A stretch of 64,000 nt of DNA from NCBI GenBank assembly GCA_006503475.1, contig RSEH01000093.1, forward strand, positions 62,001 through 126,000, given 5' to 3'. The notes beneath the pieces are model-generated. The model worked only from the letters and a program-made list of their open reading frames with translations. It was not told the DNA's origin and made no database searches. Below are positions 36,529 through 48,900 of this stretch, in pieces (position 1 is the first letter of the stretch; each line of letters starts with the position of its first letter). A program made the translations under genes and the position numbers. This DNA comes from Stentor roeselii (taxonomy: Eukaryota; Ciliophora; Heterotrichea; Heterotrichida; Stentoridae).

Positions 36529-39500
36529 ATGGCTGCTAGGGTACATGAGCTTTTAAGTCAACTTGAACAGATTGACTATCGACATTCACCAACCAGTTCT
36601 CCTGTCGGAAATCAAAGATCAGTTCCCAACATCAGAGAAAGAAACTCAATGAAAAGAAGCCTGACCCATCTTCTTTCATCCCCAGTCCTGCAAGACTCCA
36701 ACCTAAGAACCGAGCTAGACGATTTAAAAGTACAACAAAAAGTTCTAAGTCTCCAAAAAAAGAAAGAAAACCAAAACTTCCAAAAACAATGCGAAAAAAT
36801 CGACACCCAAGTCAAAGCTCACAAAGAAGAGCTAATAAAACTAGAAAACCAGTTGATAACTCTAGAAACCAAGGCAGAAAACGTAGAAAAATCGATAAAA
36901 GAGAAGCAAGACGAGAAACTAGAAGCTTTCCGATACGCTTTAAAGCCTTTAGAAGACACAGCGAACACGATTTCAGATGAAAAAGAAGTCCTTATCCAGA
37001 AACACGAAAAACTGAGTAAAAGACTTGAAGAGCTTGATTCTTTAAGAAGTGTCAGAACCGACGAGCTCAAATCAGTCCTGGCCCAAAGGTCGGAATACGC
37101 CAAAAACCGAGAAAAACTTCAAAAGCTTTTAACAGACATCAAAGAAAACGACAACTGCAACTACCGCGAGTACGTCCAAGAGATTGAAACTCGAGAAATC
37201 CTCAACGCAATAAAAAACCGAAAGTCAAAACAAACAACTTCTCTTAAAGACCTGGAGAAAAAACTCGCTGAAATCGAAGTGGAAATCGAAAACTGCACAA
37301 AAAGACATCAAGAGATGAAAGGAGTCCCTGTTCTCATCCCGATAACCATAGAAAAAGAAATACTCGACATGGAAAACTACCTCAACTCCCTTTGCAAAGA
37401 CCTGAAAGTCCTTAGTTTAATGGACTTTATCCGAGAATACATGAAAAAAAAAACAGTCTCTCCTCAGGACTTAATCATTCAAGAGCAGATTTCACTTATT
37501 GAAGATAAAGAAATCCACATTGAGGAAAAATGGGCAAAACAAAAGGAAATGATGGAGTCAAAAATAATTGAAATGCGAAAAGTAACTGAAGAACAAGAAG
37601 TCGAACTTTATGCTTTAATCTCCAACTCCACTCCTGATAAACATCTAGAGTCAGCTTTATTGGAAATGCAAAGCACTTTAGAAATGATGAGAAAAGAAGC
37701 AGAAAAAGCTCATCGAAAGCATAAAGTAAAAATGCAAAACATCCAAAAGTGGAAAGAAGACAATCGCAAAAGACTTCAACAAATCGACTCCAGCAAGTTA
37801 ATCGACGATGTTGAAGTCATCAAGTCATTCAAACGTGAACTTCAAAAAAACGTTCCAAAACTTGACCAGTGGAAAGCCATCGAAAGTGTCATCAACAAGT
37901 ATATCGAAAAACTCACTGAAAGAAACAACAACTTTCAAGAAATACTAAAAAAAGAAACTGAAAGACTTGAATTTGAAAGCAAGCAAGAGTCGGAACTCAA
38001 AGAGCTCATCGCGAGTAAAAACGCTCTCATGGCTGACAGAGAGTCACTTCATCGAGAGTTCTTAAAAATAATCACTTTAGAAAAAGCAGCAGTGAAAAAA
38101 TTTGAAAACTTTAAAATCGAAATCGAAATTGAAAGGAAAAAACTTATTGAAAAAATAACTGAAACTAATATGAACAAGAATAAATCATCACTTTTACAGA
38201 TACAAAAGAAAAAAGGCGACAGGGCAATTGGCCAGATCAGGGAAAAAGAAGTGCAGACTGTTAAAGAAACTCAAGAAAAACAAAGAGAAGGTGTTAAGAA
38301 GAAGTTGGAAGGACTCACTTCTGATATTTCACATTGGGAGGGATTGATACAAAAAGTCGACTCGAGTATTAATGAAATATTAAAACCGGAAGTTACTAGT
38401 ATTGATCAGGATACTGTTAAGACCAAGCAGGAACTTCTGATTGTTTCTGAACAACTTAAAATTTTAAAGGATGCTGAAGAAGATGTTTCTGCGAAACTTG
38501 ATTATTTGATGGACTCGAAAAAAAGAGATATTAGCAGAAGTCTTCATAGGGCACTTGAAATTCATGGAAGTGATGTCGATCTTAAGAAGATTCATCGGTT
38601 GACTACTATTCGCGATAAAAAAGCATCTGCTATTAAACAACTTGTTGAGGAAAAGGAAAAAATTAAAAAAGAATATGAAATTAGGATGAAGAATAATCAG
38701 ATTGAAGAGGAGAAGATTAAGGCTAAAGTTATGAATCTTGAGGAAAATATTAATAATCAGGTTAAATCGAAAAAACAGTTTGAAATCTTCTCAAAACAAC
38801 TCACTACTGTTGAACATGATATTCCTGAAGATGATATTCCAGATATTGATCTTAATCAGGACTCTAAAGATGATGATGACTCACTTAAGGAGGACCAGGT
38901 CGGCAGTCGAGAGTCATATGAAGTAGAAAACACAATAGAAGCCCAATTAGAACTAGAAGAAAGTAAAGCATCAGACCCACATAACTCAACAACTCTGACT
39001 CTCAAAGGTGAAATCGAGATAAACATCGACCTAGACGACACTACCCAGGCCGAAAAAGACTTTTTTAATTCAATCGTTCCTCTGCTGACCGGAGTAAACA
39101 TCTACAAAAAACTCAGCCAAAGAAACTCTTTGGCTGTCGGTGAATTCGACCCTCTAGAGTCAGACGCTCCTGAAAACTTTGGATATGCTTTGAGAGTCAT
39201 GAGACTCAACAAATCACTTACTCGAATAGACTTCACCCATCCACAGAAAAAGACAAAAGAAGGGTCTTTTTTAGTTGAAACTATTTTGTCTGCTGTTATT
39301 CCTAAACATACTTCAGAGATGATTAAAGCACAGAAAAAAAATTGGCTAAATGATGGAAAAGATTTGGGAATCACTCCTGCTATGAACAAAAAGTACAGAG
39401 ACATGAAAAAAGCCGGCCTAATAAACTATTCCGACCCATCCTTCCGAGCAAAAAGTAAAGAAGCAAACTACTACCCATTTTTTGTAAACCTAGAAAAAGG

Positions 39501-39618
39501 CGGTAGAGTAGAGCTAATCGCATCAGGTTACTCAGCCTTCAAGCACTGGGTAGACGGTGTAAGTCTATTAGTCCGAACTCTAAAACAACTTCAAAGACTG
39601 AGTTCGCGCATCAGTTAA
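36529..39618 (+). CDS. Long coiled-coil protein with folded C-terminal domain
   Basis: A 1029-residue protein. After a Ser-rich N-terminus (about 60 residues), residues 65-770 are nearly continuous coiled coil with dense Lys/Glu heptads. An acidic linker (EDDIPDIDLNQDSKDDDDS) leads to a C-terminal domain of about 200 residues (TLTLKGEIEINIDLDDTTQ, FVNLEKGGRVELIASGYSAF, KHWVDGVSLLVRTLKQL) that resembles a PH-like fold by its strand-helix ending. It is probably a cytoskeletal or centriolar scaffold. No specific family was recognised. It starts 22 bases after the channel gene, in TAATAAATGG. Confidence 0.75.
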   Translation: MAARVHELLSQLEQIDYRHSPTSSPVGNQRSVPNIRERNSMKRSLTHLLSSPVLQDSNLRTELDDLKVQQKVLSLQKKKENQNFQKQCEKIDTQVKAHKEELIKLENQLITLETKAENVEKSIKEKQDEKLEAFRYALKPLEDTANTISDEKEVLIQKHEKLSKRLEELDSLRSVRTDELKSVLAQRSEYAKNREKLQKLLTDIKENDNCNYREYVQEIETREILNAIKNRKSKQTTSLKDLEKKLAEIEVEIENCTKRHQEMKGVPVLIPITIEKEILDMENYLNSLCKDLKVLSLMDFIREYMKKKTVSPQDLIIQEQISLIEDKEIHIEEKWAKQKEMMESKIIEMRKVTEEQEVELYALISNSTPDKHLESALLEMQSTLEMMRKEAEKAHRKHKVKMQNIQKWKEDNRKRLQQIDSSKLIDDVEVIKSFKRELQKNVPKLDQWKAIESVINKYIEKLTERNNNFQEILKKETERLEFESKQESELKELIASKNALMADRESLHREFLKIITLEKAAVKKFENFKIEIEIERKKLIEKITETNMNKNKSSLLQIQKKKGDRAIGQIREKEVQTVKETQEKQREGVKKKLEGLTSDISHWEGLIQKVDSSINEILKPEVTSIDQDTVKTKQELLIVSEQLKILKDAEEDVSAKLDYLMDSKKRDISRSLHRALEIHGSDVDLKKIHRLTTIRDKKASAIKQLVEEKEKIKKEYEIRMKNNQIEEEKIKAKVMNLEENINNQVKSKKQFEIFSKQLTTVEHDIPEDDIPDIDLNQDSKDDDDSLKEDQVGSRESYEVENTIEAQLELEESKASDPHNSTTLTLKGEIEINIDLDDTTQAEKDFFNSIVPLLTGVNIYKKLSQRNSLAVGEFDPLESDAPENFGYALRVMRLNKSLTRIDFTHPQKKTKEGSFLVETILSAVIPKHTSEMIKAQKKNWLNDGKDLGITPAMNKKYRDMKKAGLINYSDPSFRAKSKEANYYPFFVNLEKGGRVELIASGYSAFKHWVDGVSLLVRTLKQLQRLSSRIS

Positions 39619-39639
39619 TTTAATTTAACCAAGTCTAAA

Positions 39640-40791
39640 TCATGAAAGATCATCAGTATTCAAAAAAGTAACAATAACCGTTATATCATCTACCACATTC
39701 CCTTCATTAGAGATCCATTTAGTCCAGGCCAAAGCAGCCAATCTACAAGCGGCTTCCTTCGGGTCACGATTAGAAGTGCTGACAACTCTAACAGCTTCAT
39801 CATCCGAGATGAACTCCCAGACCCCATCACTACAAAGTACGATAAACTCATCATTTTCCGTAAGAGTCACTTCATTCGTTTGAGGGACACAAATGACTCC
39901 AATTGTCTGAGAGACCAAGTCTCCCAAAGCTCGAGTCATGGAAAGTCCTGGGTATTCCCTGCCCTTGAAGTAAACTCTTGAAGGGTTACGACCTGGAAGT
40001 TTTCGCACTTCTCCGCCAGCTGCTTCTATTCTTTCTTTTTCTTCTGACATGTCGGGCTTGTGGTCCATGTTGAGAACTATTGCTATGTGCCCTGAATCGG
40101 TTTTTCTGCCGAGGATTCCTCTCGAGTCACCTACGTGGGCAATGAATAGAGAAGACTTTCGCTTGTGGATTATTGTCGAAGTGCATCCTGACATGTTGCA
40201 GTCGTATTGGGATTCTTTTAAGCAGGAATGCTTTATTAGGTTCTGGTGAACTCGCACGAAACTGTCCTTTAAAGCTCGCTCGGGAGTCTCTTGCCAGCTT
40301 GGGTGAGATAGGAGAAGCTTTGGAAGCTCGGAATGAACGAAGTTTGAGATGTGATGGCCGTATACTCCATGTCCGTCGAAGACTCCCAGCATGAAATTAC
40401 TATCTTCAATGATAATCACGAAGTCATCCTGATTGGGCTGAGTGGGTTTCAATCCTTTTTTGCAGCAGACCCACATGTTTGACTTTTGTAAAACGTCAAT
40501 TTGGTTGTCGTGTCCGAAAATAGCCACTTTTTTATCTTCGAAAGGCTCTTGCTTGGATTCGCAGGGCACTCCTGCGATTTTTACAAAGTTGATCATTTCG
40601 TTAAAAGACCCTGAATCCGGTTTCAACTCACTCGGTTCAACTGCATCTGTGATTTTTTGAGATGGCCCGGGAAGGGATAACTTTGAGATTTGATCTGCTA
40701 ATGTCAGAGCTCGGTCTGGAGCTTTAGACGGGTATTGGATTACTTTTATACTTGAAATTTCATTTGAATCTTTACAGTGGCAACTTCCCAT
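39640..40791 (-). CDS. PP2C-type protein phosphatase with N-myristoylation signal
   Basis: A 383-residue PPM-family phosphatase. Metal-binding and family motifs are present: NQDDF, LGVFDGHGVYGH, HVGDSRG, DHKPDMSEEKERIEAAGG, MTRALGD and IVLCSDGVWEF, with the final DDIT. The N-terminus MGSCHCKDSNE has Gly2 plus Cys residues, predicting myristoylation and palmitoylation, as in many protist PP2Cs. It may oppose the membrane-tethered CDPKs encoded in the window, but this is inference. All catalytic residues appear intact. Confidence 0.93.
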   Translation of the reverse strand: MGSCHCKDSNEISSIKVIQYPSKAPDRALTLADQISKLSLPGPSQKITDAVEPSELKPDSGSFNEMINFVKIAGVPCESKQEPFEDKKVAIFGHDNQIDVLQKSNMWVCCKKGLKPTQPNQDDFVIIIEDSNFMLGVFDGHGVYGHHISNFVHSELPKLLLSHPSWQETPERALKDSFVRVHQNLIKHSCLKESQYDCNMSGCTSTIIHKRKSSLFIAHVGDSRGILGRKTDSGHIAIVLNMDHKPDMSEEKERIEAAGGEVRKLPGRNPSRVYFKGREYPGLSMTRALGDLVSQTIGVICVPQTNEVTLTENDEFIVLCSDGVWEFISDDEAVRVVSTSNRDPKEAACRLAALAWTKWISNEGNVVDDITVIVTFLNTDDLS

Positions 40792-41084
40792 TTTGAATAA
40801 TTGGGTAGTTTTATTCGTTTAAACAAAATTTCAGAATTTATAATAGTTTGGATAAGAAATTAGAAGATTTTTAGGATTTTAACTATTTTTGTAATTTTAA
40901 CAAAGAGATTAAAATTGTTTTCAAAACTTTATTAAATAAAAAGAATTACTTGAACCTGTCAACTAATAATAAATTTCCAATAATCACAAAAATAACACTT
41001 TAAAATAACAAAAATTCATTAAAAATCAACTCATCTAAAACTCCAACCAAACCTAAAAATTTCCCAAAAAATTCATAAATCAAA

Positions 41085-41867
41085 ATGGAATCTGACGACT
41101 TTTTTTCAAATCCAAAAGAATCCTCTCTCCAAAAAAACTTCTTAAAGTTCCTAAGAACCCGAAAGTCTCAAATCAAGCAAATGTCAATAAAGTCCCAAAC
41201 CGAGTCTCTAAACCGAGAAGACCCAATTCACAAGCAAGTTCTTCGTGAGAAGTTTTTAAACCGGGCAAAGTCCTACATCGGTATTCCATACGCAAGACGA
41301 TATCACGAAGAAGGATCATCAATGTACAACAGTCCTTTATTCCTAGACTGCTGTGCATTGGTGCGTCAATCATTAGACGACTTGCAAGAAGACTTCGGTT
41401 TCCGCATTGGGCGTTGGAACCAGGCCTATCAATACGACGTGTTAGGTCCTGAAATAACTTTAGAAGAAATGGTTCCTGGAGACCTGGTCTTTTACTCAGC
41501 GACTTATTACGACACGAAAAAAAGAAGACAAATTCATGACATGGTCCACGTCGAGATCTTTCTCGGAGGACCTACAGGCGAACAGAGCCTCGGGGCAAGA
41601 TGGTTCAAAGGCGCTGTGCAAGTTTTTGACTCGTTTAAATTTGTGTCAACTAATTATTATGATATCAAGTGGCACTTTAAAAGTATCGATCTCTGGCTTA
41701 AGGGAATCTGCACTTCACAATGTAATGAACATCCTTGGGGCACTGATAGAAAGTACAACTGGCTTACTCATAACTCTATTTTCGCCCAGGATCAGGAAGA
41801 AGCCACTGAAAACTCTACTCCTGAAAAAGGAAATCAAGGATTAATTGAAGGAATCTCTTATCCTTAA
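41085..41867 (+). CDS. NlpC/P60-like cysteine peptidase-fold protein
   Basis: A 260-residue protein. After a basic N-terminus, residues about 60-200 match the NlpC/P60 pattern: FLNRAKSYIGIPYARRYHEE, then LFLDCCALVRQSLDDL with the candidate nucleophilic Cys, PGDLVFYSATYYD, and HDMVHVEIFLGG with the His. The family is typically bacterial (cell-wall peptide cleavage), but eukaryotic members exist. Here it lacks a signal peptide, so it may act inside the cell. No neighbouring bacterial genes are seen and codon use is not visibly odd. The last 50 residues are unrecognised. Confidence 0.75.
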   Translation: MESDDFFSNPKESSLQKNFLKFLRTRKSQIKQMSIKSQTESLNREDPIHKQVLREKFLNRAKSYIGIPYARRYHEEGSSMYNSPLFLDCCALVRQSLDDLQEDFGFRIGRWNQAYQYDVLGPEITLEEMVPGDLVFYSATYYDTKKRRQIHDMVHVEIFLGGPTGEQSLGARWFKGAVQVFDSFKFVSTNYYDIKWHFKSIDLWLKGICTSQCNEHPWGTDRKYNWLTHNSIFAQDQEEATENSTPEKGNQGLIEGISYP

Positions 41868-41913
41868 AGCAAGAATTATTCTAAGATGTTTTTACTGCAG
41901 TGATTAGTTATAA

Positions 41914-42579
41914 ATGGAAAATTGTAAGAATTTTACAATACTCAACCCAGTGAAAGAAATTCCGAAACATCATTCGATTCAGTCTCGGTACTCGTCGTAT
42001 GATAGAGTTAATGACTATGTCAGGCACATCACTAAAGTTTTTGATAACGCTTTAAACAGGTCTGCGGAATACGACTCATCATGTGTCGAAAGTATCAGCT
42101 TCAAGTCAAAACTTCCTCAAATCAATGGAAAATTCAAAAATTCCAGTTTTCCGACTTCTCATGTAAGTCCAGAAATCTGTGAAAAAATCGCTTTAATAAA
42201 CGCTTATAACAAATTGTCTGACACTCGAATGTCAAAAGTGAAGATTCGAGCAAAGTCTACAGTTTTACCAGATGAAAAAATTTATAAACCTCGGAATGAG
42301 TTTTTATGTTACACTGGAAAGTTGCAGAAGATTTGTATGAAGTGCAATTATTCGATGGTTGATTGTCGTTGCATGTTGATGTCTCCTGCTTCGAAGAGGA
42401 ATGGAGAGGGTGATAGTCCTTTATCAGCTGAACTTTCCTTTTCGAAGAAAAAACCTCCTTTTGTGATCAGGTCGATGAACAGTTCATATTCGCTAAGTAA
42501 TAAGAAGCCGAGGAACAAATTAAGTTTTTCGTTTGAAGAAACGAATTTAACGCTTTTGCCTCGATATTTAAATAAATAA
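41914..42579 (+). CDS. Hypothetical protein with Cys-rich knuckle
   Basis: A 221-residue basic protein, unrecognised. One feature stands out: ICMKCNYSMVDCRCMLM (about residues 140-156), where CxxC and CxC could bind zinc. The rest is Ser/Lys-rich and likely disordered. The start context is GTTATAAATGG. It could be a small cytoskeletal or regulatory protein. Confidence 0.6.
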   Translation: MENCKNFTILNPVKEIPKHHSIQSRYSSYDRVNDYVRHITKVFDNALNRSAEYDSSCVESISFKSKLPQINGKFKNSSFPTSHVSPEICEKIALINAYNKLSDTRMSKVKIRAKSTVLPDEKIYKPRNEFLCYTGKLQKICMKCNYSMVDCRCMLMSPASKRNGEGDSPLSAELSFSKKKPPFVIRSMNSSYSLSNKKPRNKLSFSFEETNLTLLPRYLNK

Positions 42580-42971
42580 TGATTTTTAAAGCAAGTAATT
42601 TAGATTAGTACTCTATTTTGGATAGTAATTTTTGTGAGATTCTTTTTGAGAACTAAAATTCTTATGGAGCCCTGGAAGAACCAATCCTTATTCTTATCAA
42701 ATCGCAGCTGTTTCTATTTGATACAAGATCCTTCCCAATATAACCAACTCTAAAAAATTCAATATTTACCAACTATCTTCTTATTTTACCTAAAATTTAA
42801 CAATTTTATTCATAACTTTCAATCAATAAAGTTTCCATATCTCAGAAATCAACCCACATAGAAAACTTTCCATTAACTTATCGAAAATCCTACAATTTTC
42901 CAATCCTCAAACAACCCATACTGAACCACTTCCATCACTCAAAAGTTAAAAATAATTCCTTCATTAACTAT
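42580..42971. other. Intergenic, G/T side then G-poor C/A leader
   Basis: No gene seen. From about 42700 to the next start the plus strand is rich in A, C and T and poor in G, as in other 5' flanks here. Confidence 0.6.
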
Positions 42972-45900
42972 ATGGCGTCTTTCCATAATCGTGAAGAATC
43001 CAGCGAAAATCACGAACAAATCCGCGAGCTTGACCTTTTCGGAGGTTTTTCAAACGGTTCCGACAAATTCCCAACAAACAAGATCTGGTCCTCGCGATTC
43101 ACAGGAAAAAAAGTGATTCCTAAGAGTATCTTCGAGCAATTCCAGAAGTTATCGAACCTCTGGTTTCTTTTTATATCAATTCTGTCATTCATGTACTTTG
43201 AAAATTCATTTTGGAACCGCCTTAGTAGAGTGATTCCTCTGATTTTTATCTTAGGTTTAAACGTTTTCAAAGACTTTTTAAGTTTTTGGCAGCAACGGAC
43301 GACTGACATGAAGACCAACTTGGAGATTTACCTGGTTTGGAATGGACAAGACTTTGAAGAAAAGTTGTCGATGGATGTGAAAGTTGGAGACATTCTTCTT
43401 ATTTTTGATACTAAAACCATTCCTGCTGATTTACTTCTGCTTTCTATTGACGGGTATAAAGAATGCTTTGCTGATACTTTCGCTGTTTTAGGAGAAAGAA
43501 ACTTGCAGGTGAAAAAACCTGTGAAAGACACTCAGGCATTGTTGAATGGGGAGGACTTAAGTGAAGTTTTCAATAACTTAAAAAGGCTTAATGGCCAAAT
43601 CGCTGTTTTTAACAAGAGCAAAGCGCAGGACTTTACAGGGAAGATAAAATTAAGAGGCTTTCCAAAAGCTACCCGTCTCAGCTATGAAAACTTGCTTCTT
43701 AAAGGCACCATTGTAAAAAACGCGCATTGGGCTATTGGTTATGTTTTGTTCACAGGGCCTGAAACTTGCTTCTGTCCTGATCGCAAAAAGAGAAAAATAT
43801 CAACAATAGACAAAAAACTGGAAATCTGGAATGGACTTACTATTGTCGCTCTCATGATTTTCACTTTTATCGGATTCATCATCGGGCAGGTTTACTTCAA
43901 AGACCCTTCTGCAGGGGAAAACTTTGCAGGGCTGATGAAAGAAGCTCAGAACTTGATCCCGATTTCCTTTTACCTGGTTGTTTACCTTATCAGAAACCTA
44001 AAGTCCTTCCAGTTGACCCGCAGTGGCCTGGCTCTCACAGTGAACAACCCAGAAATCTTGGAAGATCTTGGAAATGTGGACTATATCGTCGTGAATAAAA
44101 CAGGGACTCTTACTGAAAATCAGTTAAAAGCTCAAGTTTGTGTTGTTTTAGACAAGGTCTTTTTAAACTTGCCTGTTTTTACACCCAGTGAAATCATCGA
44201 GTTTCGTGATACTGCCCGGGAACTTCAGTATCTGGACTCGGAAAGTTACACCTTTGATGATTTGAAGAATAGTGTTAAAATACGCGGGTCCCCCGCGTAT
44301 CACTTTCTTATGTGCATGGCTTGTTGTAATTACACCTCGACTAAAGGAATGGGTGAAGAGTATTTTTCACTTTCTGAAGATGATAAAGTCTTGGTTGAAA
44401 CTTCCTTGTTGTTCGGAATGAAACTGCTTACCAGGTCTTCTGGAGCATTTGTGTTGAACTTCAATGGAGAAGAACTTGAATATGTTCTGATGGCTTCTCA
44501 GCCTTTTTCAACTTCTGCTAAAAAATGCAGGGTGCTCCTTAAGGACCCGGGGCAGTCTCATGCTTATTTATATGTTAAAGGCTCTAAAGAAGACATGCTT
44601 GATATTCTTTCAATGACTTCTGAAGAAAAAACAGGAGTTGAAGAATTTACTCTTTCAAGAAACTTAATTAAAATGCGTGTTGTCATGATGGGATATAAAA
44701 AGTTGACTTCTCAAGAACTAGAAAACTTTGACTTTACTTATCAAACAGCTCTAAGCTGCCCTGTGAACAGCAGTGGTCGAATTGATGACCTTTTTGAAAC
44801 TTTTGAGAAAGGATGTGAGTTTTTAGGAATCGTTGCTATTGAAGATATTGTGAAAGAAAATAACTCTCTGTGCTTGAAACTCCTTCGTCAGGCTGGTGTC
44901 AAGACTTGGATTACCAGTGGGGACAATGAAGAAAGCACTTTAATTGCTGGTGTCGGGTCAAGGTTATTTGAAGAAAACGTCAGAATGGTCAGGCTCAGTC
45001 ATTTTTCTAATGAAAATGAATGCAGGACGATTATGATGCAGCAGATTAAAGAACATATCAAACATGACCATGGAAAAATGGTTGAAGCTTCTAATTCTTT
45101 TTTACATGGAAGTGAAGAAGATGATGATGGGTCAAACACTTATCGCATGCGAAGTGAACCTCTTATCATGAATGCCACTCCTAATGTGCATCCTTTGCAG
45201 GATAGGAAACGTGTACATAATCTAGTTGGTGCTTCTAATGCAACTAAAGACCAGATGAATTCTATTCAAAGTGAAAGTATTTACAAAATTAGGTTCAATC
45301 CGAATTCAGTTTATTTTGTACTTAGTGTTGATAAAACTGGACTTGACTTTGGATTGGCTTGTGAGGAAAATCGAAAACTTTTTATTTCTTTGTTGTTTGC
45401 TGCTCAGTGTGTTTGTTTTCATTCTTTGCAGTCTGAGGATAAAACTAGGGTTGTTCGAATGTTGAAAAATAATTTTAGGTTTAAACCTGTGGTTTTAACT
45501 ATTAGTGATAGTCAGTGTGATGCAGGAATGATACAAGAGGCACACATTGGTATTAGTCTAGAAACTGGTAGATCTCAGCTAATGAACATATCAGACGTAT
45601 CAATATCAACACTAAGTTACCTTCAAGACCTATTAATCTTCCACGGCCACTGGAGTCATATAAACCTTTCAGGAATTTTAAGTTTCAGTCTCTACTCCAA
45701 CACTTTACTCTTCACAGTTTTATACTTATTCAACATTTTCAGTGAATTTTCAGGTTCAGTGATAATAAGCGACGAGCTTTTAGTAATCTACACAATTCTC
45801 CTCCCAGTGATCCAAATGGTCTTTGTCGGTATCTACGACCAAGACCTAAACGATTCCCAGCTGTTAAGTTTTCCACAAGTCTACTCATTAGGAGTTCATA

Positions 45901-48900
45901 AAGAAATCATAACATACCGTCGAATGTCTCTTGCATTAGCAGAAGGCCTGGCTCATGGTGTGGTCGTTGCGATCTTTTTTCATCTGAGCTCTTTCAACAC
46001 AATCAGTTCAGAAGGCAAGTCTCTGAGTTATGAAGACACAGGTCTTTCCTTAGTCCTAACAATTTTTGTGATAAATTCTTGTAAACTGATTCACGAGACT
46101 CACTCTTGGAGCTTAAAAACCTTTGCAGGTCATTTGATATCAACTGTTTCTATCATCATTCATGTACTGGTCCTTAGCAATGGCTTGACACAGTGGACTG
46201 GTTTTGTGGATAACTTAAAAGACTTGCCAGCCATGATGGCAAATTGTTTTTTATTACCTGGAGTTATTTTTACTTTACAAGCTGGAGTCGTTTATTCTAA
46301 AAGTATCTTCTGGCCTGATGTTTTGCAGTATATTAAAAAGATTCATTTGATGGATATCACTTTTGACCTGGTCTCAAGGTTAGAGTTCTTTAAAGATGAA
46401 TTGCTTCGGGTTTACTTGAAGTCAAAAGACTGGAATAGTAAAGTCGATATTGAATCTCTTGACTTTAGCAAGAAAACTTTAAGATTTTTATCAGATGAGA
46501 AAGAAAAAGATTATACTTGGAATAAGGTACAAGAAAATTTGAAGAGTTTCCGTTATTTGTTGGTTTCTAGTGTGATTTGCTTGTCATTGCTTACGTTGAG
46601 TATCAGCTTGATATATGAAGTATCCTCAAAATACAATTTCATCATCCTTCCAGTTCTTTTACTCGGTTTTTGTGCATTGGTTAAGTACTCCTACAGCCGA
46701 AACTTCTACAAGACCTTCATCATATTTTTACCTATTTACTACTTCTCAATCCTTGTTTTTCTAGTGATTGCAGGAGAAATCTTCAACTTTCATTACATCG
46801 AAGGAAACAGTGTCCTAATCATAATCTTTTTAATCGCTTTCAACAGTGACTGGTTTTCCATCTCCACTCTTTCATTCATGAGTCTCTCCAGCACTATTTT
46901 CGACTCAATTTCTTACTACAAAAAAACTGGCCATTCAGAGCAAGTCCTTATTTTTCTATTATTTTACACATCACTGCTATTAAACTCAGCAGCAGTTGGA
47001 TACGGCATCGACAAGACCAAGCGTCAAGAATTCATTTTAATACAAAAAGTTGAAACTGAGGTAGACAAGTCAAAAAACATCTTATCTTACCTTTTGCCAG
47101 CCTTTGTCCGAAAGCGAGTCAAGGACGGTGCCAAGTACATTTCAGATGATCAAGGAACAGTGAGTGTTTTCTTCTGTGATATAATGGACTTTGAAGAAAT
47201 CGTCGCTGGCTTCACCCCACTTGAACTCACTACCTTCTTAGATGATGTCTTTGGAAAGTTTGACACTCTTTGCAGGGCTGTCGGAGTCACGAAGATAGAA
47301 ACTGTTGGAAAGACTTACATGGCTTGTGCTGGTTTAAAGGACAGTGAAGAAGAACTTGACCCTTATTTTTCCACCGTCGGGCATGCCCGACGGGCAATTG
47401 AATTAGGAATAGGCGTGTTGAGAATAGCGAATAGCATAAAAGTCAGAAAAGGAGTGACTCTCAGTGTAAAAATAGGAATCAACAGTGGGACAGTCACAGC
47501 TGGAGTGATTGGGTATCACAAGCCTCAGTTTTCTCTTGTGGGCGATACTGTGAATACTGCAAGTCGCATGGCTTCAACTTGCACAGCAGCTAACACGATT
47601 CAAATCTCCAAATCGACTTATGACATCTTAGAAGATAAGAAAGGTCTGGTCTTCACCCCCCGAAGTGCAGAGGTGAAAGGTAAAGGGCAGATGGAAACTT
47701 TCATGGTACGGCTTCCGATCGGTGCACTTGAAACAACGATATATGAAGTTAATCATCAAGCCTCAGCGAGGATGAACCACTCGCCACAAGGAATGAGTGC
47801 AAGAACAGTGACTTACTTTCCAAGGTCAAGTTTCGTTGAAACACAAACGATTCATGAGAGAAGACTGTCAAATTTACTGACACATCTGGAAGTCTCTGAC
47901 CCTTTGCAGTTGTTTTTAAGGAAAGACACAGAAGTTATTGAAAGGGTGAAACTTATCTCTTTTAGCTGCTCTGAAAGCACGAAAGAAAAAAAGTTTCGAC
48001 TAGAAACTGTTGAGAACAATAAACCTGTGATTATCTTTGCAATGATTGTCATTATTTTATGCAATGTTTTAGTAGGTATTGTTTTTCTTGTCAGTTTCAG
48101 CATGTCTCGCCTGCAGAATAGTTTATATCTGATTAAACTACTGATTGAGACGATTTTTGAGGTTTGCCTTTTAACTGGAATCAAGTGGTACTCGCAACAA
48201 CTGTGGTTCGCTTGGAGTCTTCAACTGGTTTACGTGTTTTCAGTCATTGTTGAGTTAATGATCTCGTTTTTCGAGCCTGTTGACCTTTCAATCCAGTTCT
48301 TAAGTTATCTGAACCACGTGCTGTTATTTTCTCATTGCGCTGAACTGTTTTTCAAGCACAACCTTTGGAGCCTCGTCCTTGTCACACTTCTTCGACTAGT
48401 GCGAGTTTTACTCTTCGACCCAGAAAATAACGTGATTTCCGCTTTTTACACAATAATCTGCACATGCACTTTGATTTTCACTACTTTTTCAACAGAAAAA
48501 ATGCTTCGAACGAATTCTACTTTAAAAGCCGCTGCTAATAAAGAACTGGATAAAACTGAAAAACTTATAAAAAAAATGATGCCCCCGCATGTTGTGCAGA
48601 AAATGAAGGAAGAAAGTAGTTTTACTGATAAAATTCAGCATGTTACTGTTCTTTATGCGGATATCGTCGGGTTCACTGCATGGTCCTCTACTCGAAGCCC
48701 GGAGGAAATCGTTGGAATGCTCTCGGAATTGTTCACGTCTTTTGATAAAAATTGTGTCAAGCATAATGTTTATAAAGTTCATACTATTGGAGACTGCTAT
48801 GTCGCCATGGGATTCACAGGAGAAGCTAATCGGAATCATTTGCAAGAATGCTTGAATATCGTTGAATTCGCACAGCAGATGATTGATATCATTAGAGATG

